Shown piece after piece: positions 51,704-59,422 of a stretch of 63,116 bases of DNA. The DNA is from Alphaproteobacteria bacterium (GTDB taxonomy: Bacteria > Pseudomonadota > Alphaproteobacteria > Micavibrionales > UBA2020). A program made the translations under genes and the position numbers. The stretch lies in NCBI GenBank assembly GCA_004297545.1, contig SCTB01000012.1, positions 1-63,116 on the forward strand. The letters are read 5' to 3'. The notes under the pieces are model-generated. The model saw nothing but the letters and a program-made list of their open reading frames with translations. It was not told the origin of the DNA and searched no databases. Every line of letters begins with the position of its first letter. Position 1 is the stretch's first letter.

Positions 51704-52531
51704 ATGTCACGACTGAAGCGTCAGTTCAGGAAGGCGAAACCTGCGGCTGTTCCCAAGCCCGACCCTGAAAAACTGAACCTGCTGCTGATGAGCAACGGGG
51801 CGCTTGCCACGAACCGGGCCGAGACAATTGCTGAACTCTACGGCGCATCGCCGGAAAACCCGAAAACGGTCATGTTTATTCCTTTCGCGCTGAAGGACCA
51901 CGACGCCGTCACGGACCGCGTGAAGAAGGCTTATGCCCCGCTCGGCATCAATATCGTTTCGGCGCATGAATTCAAAGACCCGGTCGCGGAACTCGACAAG
52001 GTCGACGGCATTTATATGGGCGGCGGCAATACCTTCCGCCTGCTCGACACGCTGCAGAAGACCGGGCTGCTCGAGGCCATCCGCGACAAGGTGCAGGGTG
52101 GCATGCCCTATATGGGGGCGAGCGCCGGCATCAATGTGGCGGGCCCGACCATCATGACGACGAACGACATGCCCATCGTGCAGCCGAAAACGATGGACGC
52201 CATGAAACTCGTGCACTTCCAGATCAACCCGCATTATTTCGAAGGCAAGCCGCATTACGAGGAAGACGGGAAAATCGTGCCCTACCAGGGCGAGACGCGC
52301 GACGACCGCATCATCCAGTTCCAGGAAGAGAACGCGACGCCTGTCATTGGCCTGAAAGAGGGCTCGGCGCTCCGTATCCGCGGCAGCAAGATCGAACTCC
52401 TCGGCGGCAAGACCGCGAAGTTGTTTGAACAGGGCAAGACCCCGGCCGTGATAACCGACGGCAAGGACTTCGAGCGCTTCCTCAAGCCCGCCAAATCCGC
52501 GCCCGCCGCACCGAAAGGGCCCCAGCCATAA
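51704..52531 (+). CDS. Peptidase E family (S51) alpha-aspartyl dipeptidase
   Basis: A 275-aa protein of the S51 family, which cleaves dipeptides with N-terminal aspartate. Landmarks: NLLLMSNGALATNRAETI, VDGIYMGGGNTFRLLDTLQ, the nucleophile Ser in PYMGASAGINVAGPTIMTTNDMPI, and VHFQINPHYFEGKPHYEE, which carries the conserved N-P-H-Y. The N-terminal extension of about 25 residues is basic. There is no signal peptide. Its stop codon overlaps what would be the start of the next gene (ATAA at 52528-52531). Confidence 0.9.
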   Translation: MSRLKRQFRKAKPAAVPKPDPEKLNLLLMSNGALATNRAETIAELYGASPENPKTVMFIPFALKDHDAVTDRVKKAYAPLGINIVSAHEFKDPVAELDKVDGIYMGGGNTFRLLDTLQKTGLLEAIRDKVQGGMPYMGASAGINVAGPTIMTTNDMPIVQPKTMDAMKLVHFQINPHYFEGKPHYEEDGKIVPYQGETRDDRIIQFQEENATPVIGLKEGSALRIRGSKIELLGGKTAKLFEQGKTPAVITDGKDFERFLKPAKSAPAAPKGPQP

Positions 52532-53403
52532 AACGCCCTAATATAAATATCAAGAAGCTGAAGGAAATCTTCAAAACCGCCGGAGAGCCGCCGCGCGCGG
52601 CCAAGGATTATGTGGCGCTGCGCCGCCAGTGGCCGAAGATCAAGGACAAGCTTCCCGACGGCGACGGGCATCCCGTGCTGTTCCTGCCCGGCTTCCTGTC
52701 AACCGACAACGGCATGACCTCCTTCCTGCGAGAATGCGTCGCGGAAAAGGGCTATGACGTCTACGGCTGGGACAACGGCCGCAACATGGGCTTCGACGAG
52801 AAGACCGCCACGGCGCTCAAGAAACGCCTCAAGGAAGTCTATAAAAAGGGCGGCAAGAAAAAGGTGACGCTGATCGGCCACAGCCTGGGCGGCGTCTATG
52901 CGCGGGAGCTGGCGCGCGAATTCCCTGAAATGGTGCGCGGCGTTATCACGATGGGCTCGCCCTTCGGGATGCTGGACGACGCCGACAAGGGCGCCTATGA
53001 AGTCGTGCGCAAGGCCTATGAATACTGCAATCCCGGCGCGTCGCCGCTCGAAGAGGCCGGTTTTGAAAACCGCTGCCTGACGCCGCCGCCCGTGCCGACG
53101 ACCTCCATCTTCTCGAAAAAAGACGGCATCGTGAAATGGCAGGCGTCGCTGAATCCGGTTGCGCCGGAAACGGAAAATATCGAAGTCGACGGCAGCCATG
53201 TGGGCATGGCCTGCAATCCCCTGTCGGTGACGGTCATTCTCGACCGCCTCGCGCAGGAAGAGGGGGACTGGAAGCCTTTCGATACGAAAAAATACGCGCA
53301 TGCCGTCTTCCCCGACACGCCGACGATCCTGCCTGCCAACCCCGAGCACCAGCACGACAAGGACAAGTCGATATTCAAGAAGAAGAAAGGGCCGTCGCGG
53401 TAA
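52528..53403 (+). CDS. Alpha/beta hydrolase (triacylglycerol-lipase-like), start codon apparently ATA
   Basis: A protein of up to 291 aa, a paralogue of the next gene (53512). The lipase nucleophile elbow is LIGHSLGGVYARELAREFP, the oxyanion region is HPVLFLPGFLSTDNGMTSFL, and the C-terminal His is in VDGSHVGMACNP. The first canonical start in frame is GTG 52612, which would cut off the N-terminus. However, homology to the paralogue runs upstream (IKKLKEIFKTAGEPPRAAKDY against FKKITAMFNAAVEPTRTALDY), back to an ATA at 52528. That ATA overlaps the stop of peptidase E as ATAA. An ancestral ATGA changed to ATAA would keep the stop but lose the start. AAAGGG lies 8-10 bp upstream. Confidence is lower for the start than for the function. 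Confidence 0.75.
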   Translation: MKRPNINIKKLKEIFKTAGEPPRAAKDYVALRRQWPKIKDKLPDGDGHPVLFLPGFLSTDNGMTSFLRECVAEKGYDVYGWDNGRNMGFDEKTATALKKRLKEVYKKGGKKKVTLIGHSLGGVYARELAREFPEMVRGVITMGSPFGMLDDADKGAYEVVRKAYEYCNPGASPLEEAGFENRCLTPPPVPTTSIFSKKDGIVKWQASLNPVAPETENIEVDGSHVGMACNPLSVTVILDRLAQEEGDWKPFDTKKYAHAVFPDTPTILPANPEHQHDKDKSIFKKKKGPSR

Positions 53404-53454
53404 GTTCAGGCCTTTGAAATCGCTAGGTTTGTACGCGTTATGAGTTATTTCGGC

Positions 53455-53483
53455 TTGCCCTTTTCATAAAACAGGCTCATTAT
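53455..53483 (+). promoter_or_regulatory. Promoter of second lipase gene
   Basis: TTGCCC (53455-53460), 17-bp spacer, CATTAT (53478-53483), followed by the GTG start at 53512. Confidence 0.5.
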
Positions 53484-53511
53484 CCCCCGAACATTCTCTG
53501 AAGGATCCGTC

Positions 53512-54366
53512 GTGTTTAAGAAGATCACCGCAATGTTCAATGCCGCCGTCGAGCCGACACGCACCGCGCTCGACTACGCCTCGCTGCTGCTCACCTGGGA
53601 CAAAATCAAGGACAGGCTGCCCGAGGGCGACGGCCACCCCGTGCTGTTCCTGCCCGGCTTTCTGTCCGACGACGGGCTGATGGACCGGCTGCGCGCCTGC
53701 GTGAAATCGAAGGGCTACCACACCTACGGCTGGGAAAACGGCGTCAATTTCGGCTTCGACGAAAAAACCGCCAGGGCGCTCAAGAAACGCTTGCACGAAA
53801 TCTACCGCCAGAACGGCAGGAAAAAAGTTTCCCTCGTCGGCCATAGCCTCGGCGGCGTCTATGCGCGGGAACTCGCGCGCGAATTCCCCGGGATGGTGCG
53901 CGACGTCGTGACCATGGGCTCGCCCTTCGGCCAGCTGGACGATCTCGACAAGGGCGCGGTTTCGGTCGTGCGCAAGGTTTATGATTTCTTCAACCCCGAC
54001 ACCTCGCCGATGAATGACCAGCACATGGGCAAACGCTGCCTGACGCCGCCGCCGGTGCCGACGACCTCCATTTACACGAAGGGCGACGGCGTCGTGGACT
54101 GGCGCTCCTCGCTGAACCCGCGCACGGAACTGTCCGAAAATATCCGCGTCGACGGCGGCCATATCGGCATCGTGTTCAACCCGATGGCTGTGACGGCGGT
54201 GCTCGACCGCCTGTCGCAGAAAGAAGGCCACTGGATGCCCTTCGACCGCAGCGATTATAAAGAAATGGGCTTTCCCAAAGCCGAACTCGGCACCAAGCTG
54301 CCGCCCAACCCGGAATTCCGGCACCAGAAGAACAAGTCGATGTTCAAGGGCAGACCGGGTTCTTGA
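53512..54366 (+). CDS. Alpha/beta hydrolase (triacylglycerol-lipase-like), paralogue
   Basis: A 284-aa protein, tandem duplicate of the preceding gene. Start is GTG with AAGGA 7 bp upstream. It shares the oxyanion segment HPVLFLPGFLSDDGLMDRL, the Ser elbow VGHSLGGVYARELAREFP, the catalytic Asp region and the late His (VDGGHIGIVFNP). No signal peptide is present. Both paralogues end in a Lys-rich tail (QHDKDKSIFKKKKGPSR against RHQKNKSMFKGRPGS). The retained catalytic triad suggests both are active on fatty-acid esters; the substrate is not known. Confidence 0.88.
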   Translation: MFKKITAMFNAAVEPTRTALDYASLLLTWDKIKDRLPEGDGHPVLFLPGFLSDDGLMDRLRACVKSKGYHTYGWENGVNFGFDEKTARALKKRLHEIYRQNGRKKVSLVGHSLGGVYARELAREFPGMVRDVVTMGSPFGQLDDLDKGAVSVVRKVYDFFNPDTSPMNDQHMGKRCLTPPPVPTTSIYTKGDGVVDWRSSLNPRTELSENIRVDGGHIGIVFNPMAVTAVLDRLSQKEGHWMPFDRSDYKEMGFPKAELGTKLPPNPEFRHQKNKSMFKGRPGS

Positions 54367-54429
54367 CGGTCATCAAGCACGGGTCGCCAAATTCCTTTAC
54401 ATTGAAAGCATGAACAGGAGTCCCGTTTC

Positions 54430-55125
54430 ATGAGAAATCGCCATTCAGAACGCCACATGGTTTCCCGCATCGGCTGGCTCAGGGCCGCGGTGCTGGGGGC
54501 GAATGACGGGATCATTTCGACGGCGAGCCTGATGGTCGGCGTGGCGGCCTCTGCTGCGAGCCGCGGCGATGTGATGGTCGCAGGCATCGCGGGGCTGGTC
54601 GCGGGGGCGATGTCGATGGCCGCGGGCGAATATGTCTCGGTGAGCTCGCAGGCCGATACGGAGAATGCCGACCTCGCGCGCGAAAAGGCCGAGCTGGCGA
54701 GCCAGCCCGAGCTCGAGCACCGCGAACTGACGCAGATTTACGTGAAGCGCGGCCTGGAGCCGGAACTGGCGCGGCAGGTCGCCACGCAACTGATGGCGAA
54801 AGACGCGCTGGGCGCCCATGCGTGGGATGAGCTGGGCATTTCTGAAATGACCACGGCGCGGCCGGTGCAGGCGGCGCTGACCTCGGCGGTGACGTTTTCG
54901 GTCGGCGCGGTCATGCCGCTGCTGGTCGTTATCGCCGCGCCGCAGGCGCTGCTGGCGCCGCTGGTTTCGGCGGCGTCTCTCGCGCTGCTGGCGGTCCTCG
55001 GGGCGCTGGGCGCGAAGGCGGGGGGCGCCGGTGTCGTGAAAGCGATGGTCCGCGTCACCTTCTGGGGCGCGCTTGCGATGGGCCTTACGGCCGGCGTCGG
55101 CATGCTTGTCGGTCACGCAGTTTAG
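54430..55125 (+). CDS. VIT1/CCC1 family metal transporter
   Basis: A 231-aa membrane protein of the VIT1/CCC1 family, transporters of iron(II) or manganese. Membrane segments: WLRAAVLGANDGIISTASLMVGVAA with the signature NDG metal site, then VAGIAGLVAGAMSMAAGEYVSVSSQAD (Met/Glu ligands). A cytosolic metal-binding loop (EKAELASQPELEHRELTQIYVKRGL) follows, and three more segments make up residues 150-231. No nearby gene explains which metal is moved. The gene stands between the lipase pair and the convergent MORN-like gene with 7 bp spacing. Confidence 0.93.
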   Translation: MRNRHSERHMVSRIGWLRAAVLGANDGIISTASLMVGVAASAASRGDVMVAGIAGLVAGAMSMAAGEYVSVSSQADTENADLAREKAELASQPELEHRELTQIYVKRGLEPELARQVATQLMAKDALGAHAWDELGISEMTTARPVQAALTSAVTFSVGAVMPLLVVIAAPQALLAPLVSAASLALLAVLGALGAKAGGAGVVKAMVRVTFWGALAMGLTAGVGMLVGHAV

Positions 55126-55132
55126 GGCGGAG

Positions 55133-56467
55133 TTAGAACTTCATCCGTAACGGGCGCATCGCGATGATGGACTGCGCGAGGCCTGCTTCCATATTTTTCT
55201 CGATGGCCTGTACCTGTTCGTCCAGGCGCTGTTTCTGAATGGCCGTTATTTCCTCGGCATTCGTTTCCCGGTCGCGGATCCAGTAGCGGTTCTTGCCGCT
55301 GGGGCGCTCGAGCGCCGGGCCGTCTTCACGGTGGCGCTGGCCGTTCAGATACCATTCCTTGCTGCCGTCGGGGTGCTCGATGGCGGGGCCGTCTTCGCGA
55401 TGGCGCTTGTCGTCCAGGTACCATTCTTTCGTGCCGTCCGCCTTTTCGATGGCCGGGCCGGTGGCGCAATGGCGCTTGCCGTTCAGATACCAGAGTTTCT
55501 CTTTTTTGTTGATCACGGCGGGACCGTCTTCGCGGTGATACATGCCGTCAAGATACCATTCCTGCGTGCCGTCCGCCTTTGAGACGGCGGGCCCGCCTTC
55601 GCGGTGATGCTTGCCGTTTTTGAACCAGGCTTCCTCCACGCCGGGGACGATGATGGCCGGGCCATCCTCGCGATGGCGTTCTCCGTTTATGCACCATTCT
55701 TCCGTGCCGTCCGCGCGGTGGACGGCCGGGCCGCCGATGCGGTGGCGTTCGTTGTTGAGGTACCAGTCGAAAGTGCCGTCCGGTTTCTCGACGGCGGGGC
55801 CATTTTCGCGGTGGAGGCCACCATCCTTGTGCCAGTGCTTTTCGCCGTCCGCGCCGATAAAGGCGGGCTCGTCGCCGTCGCGATGCCTTTTACCTTCTTT
55901 GTACCACTCCTGCGCGCCGTTCGCCTGGATGACGGCCGGCAAATCGCCGTCGCGGTGCAGCTTGCCGTCCTTGTACCATTCCTGGTGCTTGCCCTCCGTC
56001 TGGATGACAGCGGGTCCGTCCAGACGGTGGCGCTTTCCGTTCACGCGCCATTCCTGATAGCCGTCGATATCGATTGCCGGTCCATCTTCACGGTGGTACC
56101 GGTCGCGCAGCAGCCATTCCTTGCCGCCGTCGGGATGCTCGATCGCCGGGCCGTCTTCGCGATGGCTCTGGCCGTTCTGACACCAGCGTTTATAGCCGTC
56201 CGCCCGTTCGACGGCGGGCGCGCCATCGCGGTGCAGTTTTCCTTCCCTGAACCATTTCTTCGTGCCGTCGCCTTCTTCAACGGCGGGAAGGTCGTCGTTG
56301 CGGTGGGGCACGCCATTGCGGTACCACTTTTTGGTGCCATCGCTCAGGAAGACCGCCGGGCCCTTGTCGCAATCGATATAATCCTTGCCGTCGCGCACGG
56401 CGCGAACGACATGGGCCTTTGGCTTGCCGGGTTTGTGGCGGCTTTTATTGTTAAAATTCTGGCGCAT
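55133..56467 (-). CDS. MORN-like repeat protein with RPLRM tail
   Basis: A 444-aa protein made almost entirely of a 20-23-residue repeat: W-Y-x-N-G-x-x-H-R-E-D-G-P-A-x-x-x-x-D-G. About 16-17 copies lie between residues 30 and 400 (for example KEWYLNGQRHREDGPALE, EWCINGERHREDGPAIIV). This MORN-variant repeat is known from bacteria, phages and large viruses, where it is thought to form extended beta structures that bind membranes or other proteins. After the repeats, a helix (TAIQKQRLDEQVQAIEKNME) leads to the tail LAQSIIAMRPLRMKF. That tail carries the C-terminal motif of the ankyrin and BRCT proteins here. There is no signal peptide. It is driven by a TTGACATAA-type promoter. Confidence 0.85.
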   Translation of the reverse strand: MRQNFNNKSRHKPGKPKAHVVRAVRDGKDYIDCDKGPAVFLSDGTKKWYRNGVPHRNDDLPAVEEGDGTKKWFREGKLHRDGAPAVERADGYKRWCQNGQSHREDGPAIEHPDGGKEWLLRDRYHREDGPAIDIDGYQEWRVNGKRHRLDGPAVIQTEGKHQEWYKDGKLHRDGDLPAVIQANGAQEWYKEGKRHRDGDEPAFIGADGEKHWHKDGGLHRENGPAVEKPDGTFDWYLNNERHRIGGPAVHRADGTEEWCINGERHREDGPAIIVPGVEEAWFKNGKHHREGGPAVSKADGTQEWYLDGMYHREDGPAVINKKEKLWYLNGKRHCATGPAIEKADGTKEWYLDDKRHREDGPAIEHPDGSKEWYLNGQRHREDGPALERPSGKNRYWIRDRETNAEEITAIQKQRLDEQVQAIEKNMEAGLAQSIIAMRPLRMKF

Positions 56468-56490
56468 GGATTTTCCTGCTACGGCCTGAA

Positions 56491-56519
56491 AGAGTAATGC
56501 AAATTCATAGTTATGTCAA
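56491..56519 (-). promoter_or_regulatory. Promoter of MORN-like gene (TTGACATAA class)
   Basis: On the minus strand: TTGACA (56519-56514), 17-bp spacer starting TAA, TACTCT (56496-56491), 24 bp before the ATG. The -10 hexamer is identical to that of the ankyrin gene at 12206. Confidence 0.7.
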
Positions 56520-56547
56520 ATATTTAAGCCGGAATCCTTCTAAATAA

Positions 56548-56576
56548 TTGACATAACTCTATAAACCCCATATTGT
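56548..56576 (+). promoter_or_regulatory. Promoter of ceramidase-like operon (TTGACATAA class)
   Basis: TTGACA (56548-56553), 17-bp spacer starting TAA, TATTGT (56571-56576). It is back-to-back with the MORN-like gene's promoter, 28 bp apart. Confidence 0.7.
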
Positions 56577-56686
56577 GCCGCCAGTCAAAGCCCGACCCGT
56601 GTTAAGGGCGGGGATACTATTTACCCCTATAATGAATCTGCCGGGACTGTAGAGGGTGCCGGACAGACGACCCGGAGTTACAAATC

Positions 56687-57721
56687 ATGTCTTCCCCTGA
56701 AGAAAACCTCATCACCATTCCCTTCATCGACGTGCGCGAAAAAGGCGCCATCGGCATTGTGGAGGAGCACAAGGCAAAGACGGCCGACCTGCTGGCCAAA
56801 AGCGCGGGCGCCTTCGGCTGGAAGTCGAAGATGGTCGCCGGCATCGCGCTGCCGATCGGCGACAAGCTGTCGCGCCGCTGGCTGAAGAAGGCGAACAACC
56901 CGTATCGCGATGAAATCGAAAAGACCGCGCAGATCGTGGGCGGCAAGGGCGTCGTCTGCCTGAACATGTGCTATGAATGGGGCTGCACCTCCGGCTCTTT
57001 CCAGGTGGAGCCAGGCAAGGCCCCGCACCTCGTGCGCATTCTCGACTGGCCGTTTCCGGCGCTGGGCGAAAACACCGTTGTCGCCCTGCAGAAGGGGCCC
57101 GCGGGCGAGTTCCACAACGTCACATGGCCGGGCATGAGCGGCTGTTTCAACGCGGTTGCGCACGGCCGCTTCGCCGCAGCGCTCAACCAGGCGCCGATGC
57201 GCCGCCACTGGACGGGAATTTTCATCGACTGGGCGCGCAACCGGCATCTTATCAACAAGCAAAAGGCCCTGCCGCCCGCGCATCTGCTGCGCCACGTCTT
57301 TGAGACCGCGAAAGACTATGCGGAAGCGAAGAAGATGCTGTCGACCGAACCCATCTCCATCCCCGTCATCTATATCCTGACCGGCATGAAGGAAGGCGAG
57401 GGCTGCGTCATCGAGCGCACGGAAAACAACGCCTTCATCCGCGAAATGCAGAACGGCCGCGTCACGGCGGCGAACCATTTTGAATCGCCCCTGAACGGCC
57501 TCGGCCACGGCTGGATGCCGCGCGCGACAAACAGCCACAATCGCGTCGTCTGCGCGATGGGCGTCGACATGACCGATATTTCAAAAGACTTCGAATGGTT
57601 CAGGGAGCCCATCGCCAACTACGAAAGCCGCCTGGCCATGGTGGCGAAGGCCGACACGGGCAACTTCAAGGTTATCGGCACGGCGGGCGTGAAGCCGGTG
57701 ACAAAAGTGTTCAGAATGTAG
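56687..57721 (+). CDS. Acid-ceramidase / NAAA-like N-terminal-nucleophile hydrolase
   Basis: A 344-aa protein resembling the acid ceramidase / N-acylethanolamine amidase family (Ntn hydrolases that cleave N-acyl bonds). The nucleophile would be Cys100 in YEWGCTSGSF. It is followed by the R-x-x-D pair (VRILDWPF, Arg117 and Asp120) at the spacing seen in the human enzymes, and an Asn-His segment in TAANHFESP. Unlike the animal enzymes there is no signal peptide, and the nucleophile sits after a 99-residue segment that would be removed by autocleavage. Bacterial homologues may act on N-acyl lipids or signals, but the substrate here is unknown. The next gene starts 5 bp after the stop. Confidence 0.78.
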   Translation: MSSPEENLITIPFIDVREKGAIGIVEEHKAKTADLLAKSAGAFGWKSKMVAGIALPIGDKLSRRWLKKANNPYRDEIEKTAQIVGGKGVVCLNMCYEWGCTSGSFQVEPGKAPHLVRILDWPFPALGENTVVALQKGPAGEFHNVTWPGMSGCFNAVAHGRFAAALNQAPMRRHWTGIFIDWARNRHLINKQKALPPAHLLRHVFETAKDYAEAKKMLSTEPISIPVIYILTGMKEGEGCVIERTENNAFIREMQNGRVTAANHFESPLNGLGHGWMPRATNSHNRVVCAMGVDMTDISKDFEWFREPIANYESRLAMVAKADTGNFKVIGTAGVKPVTKVFRM

Positions 57722-57726
57722 GGCTG

Positions 57727-58692
57727 ATGGGCAAGGACATCGACATTATCCTGACAAACGACGAAACCGAGGTCCGCCGGCTGGTGGGCAAGGGGTATTG
57801 CCCCGTCGAATGTTCCATCAACGGCCATAGTATCGTCGACTCCCTTGTGATGGACCACCACGAAGACCTCTCGCATCTTGAAGCCGTTTCGGTGCGCGCC
57901 ATCCGCGACCATGCGGGGGCCAGGGGCGATGACCCACGTTTTGTCGTGGTGGGCGCCTGCGACGCGGACGCCGCTTATGCGATTGCCGCGCTGGCGGGCA
58001 TGATACCGCAGAGCAAGGCGACGCTGGCGCTGGGCGATACCATCGGCATCATGGATACCACGCCGATCGGCAGGAAGCTGCTGGATCTGCCCTATGGCGA
58101 TTTTCTGGAGGTCTGGTTCGAGGGCCACGAGCGCACGCGCACCAACCGCACGCCGCAGGGCGCGATTGATGCCGTCCTCGACTGGCAGAAACTCACCGCC
58201 GAGCTGGAAAATCCGGGGCCTGCGCTGCAGAAACGCCTGCGGCAGGCGCGGGACAGCGAGGCGCACCGCATCGACATTGCGAAGCAGGATCTTGCGCGCG
58301 CCACCGTTGAAAACGGCGTCTGCCTGATGCCGCATTCCGATGTCTTCGGCTTCGACGTCTGGTACGGGCGCAACGAAAGCGCATCGGCGGACACCTGCGC
58401 GGGCTGGCAGAACCAGGTCGTTGTTATCTACAACAAAATTTCAAAGAACATCGCCATCGGCTGCCCCAACAAAAAAGTCGCCGAAGAACTGTTCGGCGAG
58501 GGCGGCCTCAAAAACGTCTTCGGCAAGCTTCCCGGCGGCGCCTGGGGCGGCCGCGAAAGCATCGGCGGCTCCCCGCGCGGCCTGCCCATGACGCTGGAGG
58601 ATGCGCAGGCGGCATTCAAGATTGTTGCGGGCTTGGTTGCGGAGCGGCGGCCGGGGGTGAAGCCGGGGCTTGTCGCTGGTAAACAGCTGTGA
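57727..58692 (+). CDS. Partner of ceramidase-like hydrolase; DHH-like motifs in unusual order
   Basis: A 321-aa soluble protein. It has a DHHE motif at residues 43-46 (LVMDHHEDLSHLEA) and a DADAAYAIAAL motif at 79-89. These two metal-ligand motifs occur in DHH-type phosphoesterases, but there the DxDA motif precedes DHH, so the order here is unusual. The C-terminal WGGRESIGGSPRGLPM resembles a glycine-rich substrate loop. The start ATG 57727 directly follows the hydrolase stop (5-bp gap), so the pair is probably co-translated and functions together. A frame upstream of this ATG overlaps the hydrolase gene and is not used. Confidence 0.7.
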   Translation: MGKDIDIILTNDETEVRRLVGKGYCPVECSINGHSIVDSLVMDHHEDLSHLEAVSVRAIRDHAGARGDDPRFVVVGACDADAAYAIAALAGMIPQSKATLALGDTIGIMDTTPIGRKLLDLPYGDFLEVWFEGHERTRTNRTPQGAIDAVLDWQKLTAELENPGPALQKRLRQARDSEAHRIDIAKQDLARATVENGVCLMPHSDVFGFDVWYGRNESASADTCAGWQNQVVVIYNKISKNIAIGCPNKKVAEELFGEGGLKNVFGKLPGGAWGGRESIGGSPRGLPMTLEDAQAAFKIVAGLVAERRPGVKPGLVAGKQL

Positions 58693-58719
58693 TTACTTCG
58701 GTGCCCGATGCATTGGGTA

Positions 58720-58737
58720 TTGCGTCCCCAGAATTCG
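58720..58737. repeat. 18-bp motif shared with the Sel1 gene start at 21086-21103
   Basis: TTGCGTCCCCAGAATTCG on the plus strand here, and in inverted orientation at 21086-21103. Related sequences GAATTCTGGGGGCAC (near 59275) and GAATTCAGGGGACAC (near 59396) border the next gene and repeats. Such motifs are known next to REP-associated (RAYT) transposases in other genomes; no transposase is seen here. Confidence 0.6.
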
Positions 58738-58777
58738 TGATTGTCAATCCGCTGCGCAGATACTAAGCAGGAAACAT

Positions 58778-59257
58778 ATGAAAAAATACAAATATTGTAT
58801 TCTTTTGGTAATTGTACTCGTGACGATTCAGTCCTCTGGAGCATTTGCAGCAACCGCGAAAGCGTGCACGGAACAGAAGGCCGATGAGGCTAGTAAAGAA
58901 TATGGTTCCTATGAGCAGAATGATTGGACGTGGCATCAATTATATCGCTCATTCCAAAGGTATGGGTACTGCGCTGATGCTTCTAACCCAGGTATTTGGA
59001 ACGCGGAGTTGGCGACAGTCTATGATGAAGCCGTCGAGTTCCTCTTGACACAAAAGTGGGACACATTCGGCGATTTTGCAATGTTAGCTCGAACTAATAG
59101 TTCTTTTAGAAGATTTGTTATATCGCGCATTAGTGAAGCGACAAGTGCAAATGGTGTAACAGCAATCCTTAAAAACGTGCGACATAAATGCCCAGTAAAG
59201 TCCAAATCGCTTTGCCACGATATTGAAAAACACATCAATGGGTCGGAGATACAGTAA
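58778..59257 (+). CDS. Low-GC secreted protein of unknown function
   Basis: A 159-aa exported protein that I do not recognise. The signal peptide is residues 1-24 (MKKYKYCILLVIVLVTIQSSGAFA). The mature part has five cysteines (CTEQKADEAS, RYGYCADASNPG, RHKCPVKSKSLCHDIEK), compatible with disulfide bonds. Codon use and base composition are markedly AT-rich compared with the neighbours, and the gene is bordered on both sides by GAATTCTGGGG-type motifs in inverted orientation. Both facts indicate recent transfer. The ATG has GCAGGA 6 bp upstream. Confidence 0.7.
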   Translation: MKKYKYCILLVIVLVTIQSSGAFAATAKACTEQKADEASKEYGSYEQNDWTWHQLYRSFQRYGYCADASNPGIWNAELATVYDEAVEFLLTQKWDTFGDFAMLARTNSSFRRFVISRISEATSANGVTAILKNVRHKCPVKSKSLCHDIEKHINGSEIQ

Positions 59258-59316
59258 TTGCACGATAGGAGGTGGAATTCTGGGGGCACGTACCTAACTC
59301 AATGATTATCTAAATT

Positions 59317-59396
59317 CCTGCCTGTCATGCCAGCGAAAGCTGGCATCTCGCGCGAAGCGCATTTATAAAGGCGGGCCTTTGGCCCGCGAGATTCCG
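59317..59396. repeat. 80-bp direct repeat, left copy (core type A)
   Basis: Contains the hairpin ATGCCAGCGAAAGCTGGCAT, the core CGCGCGAAGCGCATTTATAA and a GGCGGGCCTTTGGCCCGC hairpin. It is identical to 59954-60033 except for one base. The pair brackets the GIY-YIG element. Confidence 0.9.
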
Positions 59397-59422
59397 AATT
59401 CAGGGGACACATCCTACTTTCC

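Noticed and set aside
57727-58692. Standard DHH phosphoesterase
   Set aside because: The DHH motif comes before the DxDA motif, the reverse of the family order, and other family motifs were not found.
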